A stretch of 33,955 nt of DNA. Origin: Apostichopus parvimensis (Eukaryota; Echinodermata; Holothuroidea; Aspidochirotida; Stichopodidae). Numbering within the stretch: the stretch's first letter is position 1; every line of letters begins with the position of its first letter. Shown piece after piece: positions 1-9,274 of this stretch. Below the pieces are notes generated by a model. The model made no database searches. It was not told the DNA's origin and saw nothing but the letters and a program-made list of their open reading frames with translations. The translations under genes were made by a program, and so were the position numbers. The DNA is taken from the NCBI GenBank assembly GCA_000934455.1, contig KN882272.1, forward strand, positions 197,218 through 231,172, read 5' to 3'.

Positions 1-410
1 CGCCTATAGCGTGGGGAAGGAAAATGGCGGGAAACCTAGGCAGTTCGCGGAACTGCTACCCCCGCAAAAAAACCTAAGGTCGGAAACGCACTAAGAAAAA
101 CAGTCCCCAAAACCCTCCCTTTCAACAAAAAGGATACTTATCGGACTGGAAAGGACTGCTCATACTCCTAAGAATCCGAGGAAAGAAACTTCCAACGATC
201 GCTAAAGAAAACCAAGACGAAATCCAAGGGAAGTTTTTCCACAAGAAATTCGCGTGAAACACTTTTAATGGTAGAATGAGAAGGAGGAGTGACCGGGGGG
301 TCCGGTGATAGAGGGCGCACAGTGTTATTATTTTACCAGGACTTTATAGGCACGGTAGAACGAGGTGCTAAGGTTGTGAGGAGACAGGTAAGCGAGGAGC
401 GAAGTAAATA
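1..410. other. Unassigned, relatively GC-rich leader stretch
   Basis: No gene is identified. The base composition is more GC-rich than the following sequence and changes abruptly near 400, which suggests a junction between two different repeats. One frame is open from 78 to 254 (59 codons, + strand) between a TAA at 75-77 and a TGA at 255-257. It has no ATG and I do not recognise the peptide, which is basic and moderately hydrophobic. Confidence 0.4.
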
Positions 411-412
411 TT

Positions 413-888
413 ATGATTTTGGATATAGATTGGTCATTATATTGTCTCATTCCATTTAAATGTTCCAATGATGTTAATATAAGATGGTTTCAATATAGAA
501 TTATTCATCGGCTTATTCCTTGCAATTATTATTTGCGTATTATTAATGTAGTAGATTCTGATCAATGTGACTTTTGTCACAATACTGTTGAGACATTTGA
601 ACATTTATTTATTATTGCCCTTTTGTTCGTATATTGTGGGAGTTTCTCAATAATATTTTGACCAATGCTAGTATTGATTTAAATATTATTAAGGTAGAAA
701 GGGTATTATTTGGTTGTTATCATGACTGTATGTTTAATTTGATTGTTATTCTAGTGAAATATTATACTTTTAATTGTAAACAGAAAAAAACTAATTCCAT
801 CTGTTTTGGATTGCTTGACTTTTTGAAAGGTTACTTTAGCTTACAGAAATGCATTTTTAGATCTAATATGAAAAATGATTGGGACTAA
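413..888 (+). pseudogene. LINE reverse-transcriptase C-terminus, frameshifted relic
   Basis: This is the C-terminal end of the ORF2 protein of a non-LTR retrotransposon. The first frame (from 413) shows the zinc-binding-like block following the reverse transcriptase domain: an FQYRIIHRLIP segment, then a C-x2-C pair in DQCDFCHN, then E-x3-HLF. The reading frame changes between 610 and 616, where a net one-base shift moves the frame from HLF into CPFVRILWEFL. The second frame continues through a VLFGCYHD and NLIVILVKYYTF block, typical of LINE C-termini, to a TAA at 886-888. There is no reverse transcriptase core or endonuclease in the window, so the copy is 5'-truncated or the remainder lies to the left. 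It is not expected to be active. The exact clade (L1/Tx1-like or another) cannot be decided from this piece. Confidence 0.75.
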
Positions 889-1060
889 TATTGGGAGCCT
901 TGGGTAAACTTATTGGGGATTAACATTGAACATTACTAAAAACATAAACTTTCCCATTGCATGGGATTATATGTATTTGAATTATTTTTGTGTTTACAAA
1001 GCAAGATGATACATGTTGATTGTCGTTTTTGTTTGTAATAAAATGAGAGTCGTAAAAACT
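889..1060 (+). mobile_element. Probable 3' UTR and tail of the LINE relic
   Basis: AT-rich sequence directly following the LINE stop codon on the same strand. It ends near an AATAAAATGAG string at about 1038-1048, the kind of polyadenylation-signal-like tail expected of a non-LTR element. No long A-tail or target duplication was recognised, so the right boundary is approximate. Confidence 0.4.
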
Positions 1061-1397
1061 ATCACATGGAGGCAGTTATACATGGGTTTATTTTTTTAAT
1101 TCCTAAAGCAGAGCTTCCTGATCTTTGTTTGAGGTTCCTGAAAATGTTCATAAAAAGTTACTGATATGCCTTATGATGTCCACACTTGATATGCAACCAT
1201 TCTTGGTTAAGACTGTTAGCTCTGCAAAATATCCAGTCAAATAATTATTCCTACGATTAATTAAAATCCTCTTATTAGTCGTCACACACGTGACCGATGG
1301 TAACGAGTGTGACATTTATGGTCACGGTTGTGACAATGAAGCCCCAAGTAGAGCATTCAACAAAACTAAATGAACTTAATATTGTTAGCAGGCTAGT

Positions 1398-1672
1398 TTG
1401 TTATGTGTGTGTGGCCTGACAACAGTGTAATATGCAAATGAGAGAAGCTCCATCCAATGAAATTGCAGCAGCACGTGGACTTGGACTGTTGTTATGTCAT
1501 GAGTGTGTGGCATAACAACATTGTCATATGCAAATGAGAAAGCTTCATCCAATGAAATTACAGTAGCACTGTGGACTTGGAATGTTGTTATGTCATGTGT
1601 GTATGGCATGACAACAGTGTTATATGCAAATGAGGAAAGCTTCATCCAATGAAATTGCAGCATCCATGAAAA
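1398..1672. repeat. Three tandem 96-bp units with octamer and CCAAT motifs
   Basis: Three head-to-tail copies with a spacing of exactly 96 bp, anchored by ATGCAAAT at 1432-1439, 1528-1535 and 1624-1631. Each unit carries the octamer ATGCAAAT followed about 14 bp later by ATCCAATGAAAT, which includes a CCAAT box. An imperfect inverted repeat (TTGTTATGTCATG facing CATGACAACA) lies ahead of the octamer. Because 96 is divisible by three, the - strand reads as a repetitive open frame of 32-residue units; this is best explained as a by-product. Confidence 0.85.
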
Positions 1673-2156
1673 TGCAGAATGCCACACACGTGACCTCCAA
1701 ATAGAAAATCATGGCAGTAAAACTGTTTTAATGTAATTCCTATGGAATATCAACATCAGTGCTGTTCTGTGGTCATTGCTAGAGTCAACATTTGCACTGC
1801 AAAAATTGCATACTATGCAATGAAAATTCAGAATGTCACACATGTGACCAAACAATGTCACACACGTGACTGGATTTTGTTAGCTTGTGTATGTAGTATT
1901 ATGCTAATTTTTAGAAGGGAAATATTTAGGTCATATGTCTTGTTAGAATGGAAACACATGAGAAATAAGGTTTATCCAGCCCTGTTAGAAACAGGAATTT
2001 GCCAATGTTTTTTGTGTGCAAAAAAGCCAGTTTCATTTCACGTCACACACGTGACCGACTTTTATATGACCTCTGCCAGCACATGAATGTTCTGATTTGG
2101 CTAAGCTATAAGGTTTTGTAAAAGAGTCCCCTAGTGCATACTTAAGTACTAAATTC

Positions 2157-2546
2157 GGAGTGTATAGCCTAGTGGTTAACGCCGGCGTCTCCCAGTCATG
2201 AGATCCCCGGTTCGATTCCCGCCGACAGCAATGTGTGTCGTCTGGCAAGGGTGTTGTTCAATAACAACTTCCCGACATGGATGTTAAATGGATGTGTGCC
2301 GAGAGATTGGCTTCGGTCAGCTTGCGAATCTATAAGCCTCCATGGCTTCTTTCGCGAGTTCCTGCTTGCGGGAAGATCACATATACATACATACATACAT
2401 ACATACATACATACATACATACATACATACATACATACATACATACATACATACATACATACATACATACATACATACCTACCTACATACATACATACAT
2501 ACATACATACATACATACATACATACATACATACATACATACATAC
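2157..2546 (+). mobile_element. tRNA-derived SINE with long (CATA)n tail
   Basis: The head looks like a Pol III promoter of tRNA type: an A box TAGCCTAGTGG at 2166-2176 and a B box GGTTCGATTCC at about 2209-2219. The tRNA cloverleaf is degenerate, with T-stem mismatches and no matching acceptor stem. A tRNA-unrelated body of about 150 bp follows, then a CATA repeat from about 2381 to 2546 with a small CCTACCTA interruption near 2478-2485. A short candidate target duplication AAATTC flanks the whole unit (2151-2156 and 2547-2552). Transcription by Pol III and mobilisation by a LINE are family knowledge. Confidence 0.8.
2381..2546. repeat. (CATA)n microsatellite, about 165 bp
   Basis: Near-perfect tetranucleotide array with one interruption. 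It forms the 3' tail of the SINE. Several apparent open frames across it, reading HTYI or YVCM repeats, are artefacts of the repeat. Confidence 0.95.
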
Positions 2547-2639
2547 AAATTCAACCCAACTTTCTTTACCTAAAAGTAGTTACTTAGTGGTAAAGTGCAG
2601 ATCTCCCCGTTTTTCCGTCACACGTGACCGAGAATAGCC

Positions 2640-3341
2640 CAACATATGTTAATGAATGCGTTGCCATGTAATGTGTGAAATTGTACTTTCTTAATGGGTG
2701 TACCAGTTTCTGCTCATTCAGTTCAATTATACAGTTATATTTTTATAGAAGAACTGCCCAATTACTGTTTTGATCACCACATTGTAAATTATCGGTTACC
2801 GACCATGTATTGGTATTAATGATAACTGATGTTACATAATGTTAATGGGGTAACTTAAACGATTAGACAATTTCTTCCAACATATACGGCTTGCTGTTCC
2901 AGGTTCAATTCAATAATTTGAAACATTTAACATTTATTAAAAGTCATGGAAGACTAGCGATTCATTCTTAACGGAAGAATCTGAAATTCCAAACATTAAC
3001 ACTCCATGTGTTTATTTTGAAGTATACGTTCAATATTCTCAATATATCATCAGTTTCATTAGAGTTTTAGCGCAATTTGGCACATGCAGAGATTATTCTG
3101 ATTGATTTAAATATATGACATCATTTGCAATTATCCTCAATACACCACTGTATATATATTCATTAGCTAGAAAAACCATCATTCTTCTTTTAACCTAAAT
3201 GTTTATGATTTAAAGTGGCTGAAATAATATAGTTTTCAATGACAGTCGATGGAAAACAAAACCATTATAAAAAAGTAAACAGTTCCTAAATTAGGTGTAG
3301 GTAAAAAATGTAAAAGGCTGTTTATTTATTAGCTAACTTAC
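2640..3341. other. AT-rich stretch downstream of the NACHT exon
   Basis: This would be intron 3' of the NACHT exon on the - strand. I looked for leucine-rich-repeat exons on that strand and saw none, only short stop-rich frames. Nothing else was recognised. Confidence 0.5.
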
Positions 3342-4837
3342 ATTATTTTTAGATGCAATCTCCAGCAACTGTGTCGTCGATCTTTGAAGAAGAGCGCTGT
3401 CGACTGTCCTTATCCTAACGTCACGCGAGCAGAGCTCTTTCACCGAATCCATAATGTCGTTGACGTCACCAGTTTGTTCCAGGATACAGAGTATGGCAAA
3501 AGTATCCCCGTCTGGTAATCTCTTCAAATGATTGATGAGTTTCTTTCCAGCATTAATATCCAGACCACAGGCGAACCGAAACAGGTACTGAAGATCAAAT
3601 GGATCTAAGAACCTGAGCATATCGAAGATATTGTGTGCGTTCATTACAAGAGTGACAAGGTGGTGGGCTGCATACCATTCACAGAATAGTTTATGATAAA
3701 AACGGACCACCCTTGTATACAACAAATTGTTTCCAATAGAATCATCACTCACTTCATCTTCTTCGACCAAAATGCCAATTGAAATATACTGTTCATATGA
3801 TTCTGGCCCGACTCTTTGACGAAATCCAGTCTTAATCCATGACAATTGTTGGTTATTCTTGTTTAATCCTTCGAAAGCTATTTTGTCTAGATCACGATGT
3901 TCCATTTCATGAAGATAGAACTCGTTGCTTCTATTGTCTCCATATTTCTGTTTCAGATGGTCGTAAAAACATCTAATCATGTGTTTGAAGAACTGTGTGA
4001 CAGACTTGAACTTCATGAGGTCTCTCTGATCATGAACCATGTGGGCAGACATCACGAATATGAGAGGCACCTGGCAAAGATCAGCAAGGATGTAGTTTTC
4101 ATAGAGCCGTTGTTTTATTTCTTCCACTGCCTCATCGTTGTTACTTACTACGGCCTTGCGAATGTACTCATCCCTAGCTTTGTCATCGAACCCTGTTAGT
4201 TTGGCCCTCTTAGTTTCTTTTCTAAGACATCCTGGAAGATATCTTGTCGTTAAGCTGACATCAGAGTCTGCAAACAGTTCCATCTTTATGATCCTGTGTA
4301 CATCATCATTATCATTGCTGTCCCTGCCAGGATACTCGTCATATCCATCCAAAATAATGTGGACGGACGAGCAACTGTGAATTATCTTTTCAATCTCATG
4401 TTTGCTAACACGGGGTTCGTGGAAGAGAAGAAATGACTTAATCGCCCTGTAGAGTGACTTTACACTTCCAAGTTGTCTTAACCGAAGAATAATTAGTATT
4501 TCTACATTGTTCATCGGGGAATCCGATACGTCATTGCACCAATCGTAGGCCAGCTGAAGGGTTAACGTCGACTTACCATACCCGGGCTCTCCTTGTATAA
4601 TGCGTCTCTTGGATTTAAACCGAAAGTCAGTATAAATACTTTTGTAAGATTCCAAACGCTCCCATGATCCTCCAGTGCCTCGCGTTAGCTCTGGTGCCAG
4701 ACAAACTTCAACGCCCCCTTCTACAAAGACCTTGTCTACACAATAAAGTCTATCTTTTATATATGGTAGGGGTTGAATCGCATCATATTGGCCTTTATAT
4801 GTCCTTTTGAGACCTTCTATCAGAAATTGTTTCTTCT
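3342..4837 (-). CDS. NLR-like NACHT ATPase, central exon
   Basis: A single large exon encodes the nucleotide-binding core of an NLR/STAND protein, the class of cytosolic innate sensors that oligomerise on ATP binding. The P-loop GEPGYGKST lies at 4592-4566. The Walker B region LDGYDE, with extra acidic residues typical of NACHT, is near 4352-4335. A sensor-1-like TTR is at about 4250-4242. The winged-helix/helical part shows FYHKLFCEWYAAHHL at about 3696-3652. The open frame extends to 4877, but that start is GTG and lies inside a TTTCTGTTTTTTGTTTAG acceptor, so the exon begins at 4837 (phase 1). The frame ends VS-stop only because it reads through AAT|GTAAGT, a consensus donor, so the exon ends at 3342 (phase 0) and coding continues in exons not seen here. 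No leucine-rich repeats or death-fold domains are visible. NLR families are expanded in echinoderms and amphioxus. Confidence 0.88.
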
Positions 4838-5086
4838 CTAAACAAAAAACAGAAACAATATGTGTAAATGTTACCACGTATGACTAAATGTGACGAACAA
4901 TAAATTAGTGACACACATGGGAACACGTAAATCTTAATTGTTTATTCGTTACTAATAATACAGTTTTGTTTTGTTACTGTTCTCTGTGTTATTAAGACGA
5001 CAGAGGGGGAGGGGGTTACATTTTTTACCCCCCCCCCCAAAAAAAAGAGATACGCAAATGACAAAGTCAGAGTTAAAGGCAACTAC

Positions 5087-5192
5087 CTTGAAGATCAGGA
5101 TTCAGCTCCATTATCACGTGATTCACTTCAGACAGTCTACGAAGCGTAAATGGGTCGTGTGAGTACAGCCCCTGCCCATCGTTTCCGAGAAT
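5087..5192 (-). CDS. Exon immediately upstream of the NACHT exon
   Basis: A 106-bp exon is inferred on the - strand between an acceptor (AAAAACAG, weak pyrimidine tract) and a donor CAAG|GTAGTT. It is open in one frame, with a GNDGQGLYSHDPF segment and then LSEVNHVIMELNPDLQ. It ends in phase 1, exactly matching the acceptor phase of the NACHT exon (G joined to AG gives Glu), which is the main support. The 249-bp intron between them contains a C-tract followed by an A-tract. I recognise no domain; this position usually holds the linker or an effector domain. A partial second copy of the exon and its upstream intron lies at 5992-6115. Confidence 0.6.
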
Positions 5193-5991
5193 CTGTTTTT
5201 CTTTATAAAAATATGAGCAAAATAGGGAATCTAAATAATTACATAGTTCCGTTAACCGTCAAGATATATACTGCATTGTTTTGATGTTGCATATGGTTTG
5301 GTTCAATGTGTTGTTATTGAAAATGTGTTGGAAAAGAATATTTTATTCCTAGGAGGTGCAATGATTAGTACATGACAAGAGAAACCAAGACAACTTTCAG
5401 ACCAATACCCCTATGATGCCTAACTCTATGCTACGTGTTACAATCATTAAAATTACTTAAGCGCAAATAATTCAATATTCCAAACAGTAATATCCATCAA
5501 CCGGAATATCTCTTACAAGATAGTTAAAGAAGGTAACAAGGGTTAATGTTATGTTGAATTACCATCTTGTTGAACCTAAAGAGAAAAGTAAATCAACTGA
5601 AACTGACTTACGATTTGCCCTTCATATCTTCATCTAATCATATATTGTGTTGTTACGCGTCTATATGCAGGTTTATCCACCTGTCAATTGAATAGGAAAA
5701 TTCCTGGAAATAGCCTTGTGTTAAGCAAAGAACTCAACCACATCATAAAATTCCTTTTTATTGTGTGCCGATTATAAAGAAGTTGACATTCCATGGTCAG
5801 TACACTTGCGACTGGCATATATGCGAAATTGCATATCACAATGCCAAACAGCATCATTACGGTAAAAATGGGAAAACTAATTTATTACAGCAACATGCCC
5901 GATACCACATGTACGCATAATGTACAACGTACTATTTTGCTAAGCGGATGTCATTTAAAACAGACATGGGCTTTCTGTATATCTGTATGAC
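5193..5991. other. Probable intron of the NLR-like gene
   Basis: AT-rich sequence without a convincing exon. On the - strand a short stretch near 5617-5638 (DEDMKGK in one frame) is bounded by ATTAG and a strong GTAAGT donor. It could be a micro-exon, but its phase does not fit the exon at 5192. Confidence 0.35.
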
Positions 5992-6115
5992 GAAGGGGTC
6001 GTCTGAGTACAGCTCCTGCCCATTGAATCTGTTTTTTTAATATGGGGAAAATAGTGAATCTAAATAATTACATCATATCGTTAACCGTCAAATGCTGCAT
6101 TGTTTTGTAGTTGCT
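5992..6115 (-). pseudogene. Duplicated, decayed copy of the pre-NACHT exon
   Basis: About 125 bp resemble 5153-5290, including the acceptor region and the intron sequence AATCTAAATAATTACAT. The coding part keeps a GQxLYSxDPF pattern (GQELYSDDPF here, GQGLYSHDPF in the other copy). An 8-base length difference at the exon start changes the frame relative to the acceptor, and similarity ends after DPF. It is most likely a relic of a local duplication. An alternative exon cannot be excluded. Confidence 0.55.
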
Positions 6116-6306
6116 GTTAATTTTTCAGATCAAGGTTCAAGAACACTTTGTATTAAAGTGCAAGTCAGTTCGTTTTACGGAGCAACGTCTTAAAACGGTT
6201 TGCGTCCGCTCAGAAAAAAATTGCAACCCAGCAGTCTTCCATGAAAACATTCAATTTAATATACCTGTATAGAAACACACAATACTTAGCTATAATGAAC
6301 CCATAC

Positions 6307-6401
6307 ATTGCATTGGATTATGCGCAAGCCTACAGTGATCGATATGCCTAGGTCTACAATATGCACAAACGAAAAGCCAAATGATGAACCCTATAACTAA
6401 A
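6307..6401 (-). CDS. Possible transmembrane exon upstream of the NLR-like exons
   Basis: On the - strand a good acceptor (CACTTGTTCTTGTAG) is followed by an open frame starting LVIGFIIWLFVCAYC and then RPRH, the pattern of a single membrane span with a basic cytoplasmic edge. A moderate donor (CAAT|GTATGG) would end it at 6307. The frame stops at 6290 if unspliced. The exon phases do not join cleanly to 5192, so intermediate exons would be needed. It could equally be a chance hydrophobic frame. Confidence 0.25.
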
Positions 6402-6654
6402 CTACAAGAACAAGTGATTGTCAAGTTTCGAAGCGGGAAATTGTGCCGTAGACTAGCTACAGTACCATATATGGGCAATTCCGTAAAGTCGGACGTACAT
6501 TTCGGACAGTTTGTTGATCCATATCTCAATGGCTATATATAGGAGACAATTTTTCATTTGGGTTTTATGGAACATCTACCTTGTACTATTCTTGTATAGA
6601 GTTTCATTCCTTGTCCATCCAAATAAACTACAAAAATACTCAAAAAACCTCCCT

Positions 6655-6914
6655 GTGACGGACGTACCCAGAGAAAGTGACTTTTTCAGTTCGTATTTTT
6701 CTTTTGAAAATTTCTGTGAATTGGAATGGGATACAATTAAAAACTAATATACATGTTATGAAGAAGACTCTTAACTACACATATCAGTAAACAAGCAGTT
6801 GAAACCTTTATCACTTCCCTGAAATATTTTCAAAAATTCCTCTGTGACGGACGTACAATTTTTTTGTGACGGACGTACACGTGTGAAATTATATAGTAAA
6901 TGTACGTCCGTCAC
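6655..6914. repeat. Left subterminal GTGACGGACGTAC cluster
   Basis: Direct copies lie at 6655-6667, 6844-6856 and 6866-6878, with an inverted copy at 6902-6914. A shortened copy, GTCGGACGTAC, lies at 6488-6498 next to the terminus. The copies at 6866 and 6902, with flanking T7 and A7 tracts, make a perfect 21-bp inverted repeat with a 21-bp loop (6859-6921). Confidence 0.85.
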
Positions 6915-7441
6915 AAAAAAAGCGCTACTTGGTTTCCCTAAAATTTCAATGTGTGACAGGGCTTCACCCAGAGTTTCCATTGTTGACAGATGTACACAAT
7001 AATGCAGCACTTACTTGTGTCTAATGGAACAACTTAGGTAAAAGTAATAGTGAAAAGAAGGTTTACCCTCTCACAAAATTTATATTCTATTGGAAATCTA
7101 TATTTCACTTTACGTTGTATGCAAATCATCACTTGAAATGGTAATGGTAAGCTCATTTAAATTTGTGTGTGCATCATTTCAAACAATACAGATGTTAGAC
7201 ACCTAGGGTGTTGAAGTTCCTCTAGTGGGTCAGAATGATGGGTCTTTATTAACATTAAGATGGTATGAGCACCAAACCATTTTTCATTCACTTTTTCTTC
7301 ACACCCTGTTTATTTACTTGACAATTTTTTTTATTAAAATACATGTACTGCAAGCTTCTGTATGGTTGATATAACAGCACTTTTCAGCAAACAAGAAATT
7401 CAAATGTGTGATACATTGTGTTGTATTGCTTCAGGAGCTCT

Positions 7442-8996
7442 TAGGCTGTGTTCACATTGGATCCCCTGTTCTTAGTCCTGTGTTGACAATTTAACCGCAA
7501 ATATGTTTCCAAAATCTCCTATAGTGTTCACACTTGAACTCATGCTCCAGCTCTGATTTCCCACTCTGAGTCAATGAACAGGAAGTTACAATATTTGTAT
7601 GGTGACTCTCACAAAAGTGCAAATGCACAACGTGTATGGCAAATTTCTAATATAGATGAGTGTCACTAACTTCTGCATGCAATGTATATAGATTCAAGAT
7701 TCAGGTGAAAGTGGGAGAAAGAAGTCAGTGTTATAACACTGTTATAACAAGTGAAGTCAGTGTTATAACCAGGGTGTGCATACTGTACTACAAATAGCTA
7801 TTCAGTAGTGAGAGCAATTACTGGCAATACAGTAGTTCTTAAATATCTCATGTCAAGATACAGAGATACAGTGGCACACCCTTGGTTAGTATAGCAACAA
7901 TGAAACATGTATAAAAGTAATACACACAAACACTGTGAAGTTAAGAAAGAACCATCTGGTAACTCTGTCCAGCAACATAAAACTATGAGCACATGTGGTT
8001 CAAAATTATCTTTTCTTCCACATAATGATACCTGAAACCCAACACAAAAGGTAATGAACCTAAAGCAAATGTAGAACAAATTACATCAAAACAATAACAT
8101 GCATACTACAGCCGTAACAAAATACTAACAATTGCAATAACAGTTCTTGATGACTCTAAGACAATCTTCCTTCCAAAACTGATTTATTATTTTCTCAAAA
8201 CTAGGTGAACACAGTGTAATATACAGTGGCGGAGCGTCCATACAGTCAGGGGGCGCGGATGCCCCCCCCCCTGACGGACTCAAATGGACTGCTGGCGCCC
8301 TTTTCAGCTCTTTACCACTTTTTACTTATTCGCAATTATTGACTTTTTTATTGCGCTCTAATCTACCTATTGACATTTGTCACATTTTGTTGGTGTAATT
8401 TGGCGATGACACCTGTTTATTCTTCGTTTATCTGCAATTAGCCAGGCCCGGAAAGGGTCATTTCCGGCGATCTAGGGAGTATATACTCAAAAATATAATA
8501 CTCAAAAAATGTCTGTACGCTACGTGCTAACCTGTGGTGGCGCTCCGCTTAGATAATGTCAAAAGCGCCCCAACAGATCATTCTCGCCCCTCCTGACCAA
8601 TACCCCTAGCTCCGCCACTGGTAATATATATGTTGGATATCGAAAGGAAACCTCATGGTCAGAGGGAAGAATAAATGGCAGAACTACAATGAACAATGTT
8701 GTACACAAACAAATAGTTTGTAGCTAATAGTTCCATATATGTCCATGGCTAATTTGCCTAATAGTGCGTGGAACAGGCATGGTGTTATGTAGTCTGTTTG
8801 CCTTGATCTCAGGTCACCTTGGTTCCCCCGAGTGTTCACACTCTGGAACTGATATGCCCCAGAACAGGGGACCAACATGTCGCGGTCTGACTCTGAGTAG
8901 GATAGTATTTACACTAGGATGTTGATCTCGAGCAGGAGATATGATTCGATCGGATCCCCTCTGTGCATTTTCTAATGTGAACAAGGCTTTTAGATG
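7442..8996. mobile_element. Possible nested element with TTCACATT ends
   Basis: GGCTGTGTTCACATT near 7444 and the inverse AATGTGAACAAGGC near 8974-8988 form an imperfect inverted pair about 1.55 kb apart. GGATCC-containing sequence lies inside both ends. No clear target duplication was identified, and the two could be independent fragments of one repeat family. The hAT MITE at 8224-8620 lies within. Confidence 0.3.
8224..8620. mobile_element. hAT-family MITE, 397 bp
   Basis: It starts CAGTGGCGGAGC and ends GCTCCGCCACTG, a perfect 12-bp terminal inverted repeat. It is flanked by a perfect 8-bp direct repeat GTAATATA (8216-8223 and 8621-8628), the hallmark of hAT insertion. The interior has no coding capacity and includes a C10 tract and a second internal GGCGCTCCGC. 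The intact target duplication suggests a fairly recent insertion. Confidence 0.93.
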
Positions 8997-9274
8997 AAAG
9001 TGTTATATCATTGTAGACAACAGCATACTGTATATGTGGTTCAATACCATGTCATTTCTTTGATATCTTGCCAAGTGCTAACCAATAACACAAATATATA
9101 TGCTAGTTGACACTGTAGTATGTACTGTTTGCATACCACTACATTTATGCTAATCTAACAACCACAAAACTACCTAATGTCTGTGTTAATGACTAAATGG
9201 GTTTGATTATTAAATTCAGAGGTAACGTAGTGATAAACATGTTAAAATACATTGTTTATCTAAACAAAAATAAT

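Larger units (their letters stand above)
1281..2629. repeat. Cluster of six near-palindromic CACGTG (E-box) motifs
   Basis: A 13-15 bp motif, consensus GTCACACACGTGACC, occurs at 1281-1295, 1681-1695 (GCC start), 1835-1849 (CATGTG variant), 1857-1871, 2042-2056 and 2617-2629 (two bases shorter). Each has a CACGTG or CATGTG core inside a longer imperfect palindrome. The two copies at 1681 and 1835 share preceding sequence (GAAAATnCAGAATG), so at least part of the block arose by duplication. Candidate outer ends of a mobile element are GGCAGTT at about 1071 and its inverse AACTGCC at 2752-2758, but these are weak. The motif could be a transposase-binding subterminal repeat or a bHLH-ZIP site; the sequence alone does not decide. 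Confidence 0.6.

Noticed and set aside
1385..1687. 100-codon - strand frame with 32-residue repeats
   Set aside because: The repeat period of 96 bp is divisible by three, so an open frame propagates automatically. No domain, and the frame covers promoter-like motifs.
2157..2230. A functional tRNA gene
   Set aside because: A and B boxes are present but the T stem has mismatches and no acceptor stem pairs. The SINE body and tail explain it better.
2196..2637. Overlapping open frames across the CATA repeat on both strands
   Set aside because: They consist of HTYI or YVCM repeats produced by the tetranucleotide array and the SINE body.
4838..4877. Start of the NACHT protein at 4877
   Set aside because: The codon is GTG and the following 13 codons lie in a polypyrimidine tract and acceptor. 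The exon start at 4837 is better supported.
6771..7010. 79-codon - strand frame
   Set aside because: It overlaps the subterminal motif cluster and hairpin of the transposon, so it is repeat-derived.
7720..7771. Repeated GTGTTATAAC palindromes
   Set aside because: Short local duplication (GAAGTCAGTGTTATAAC twice) with no wider structure.
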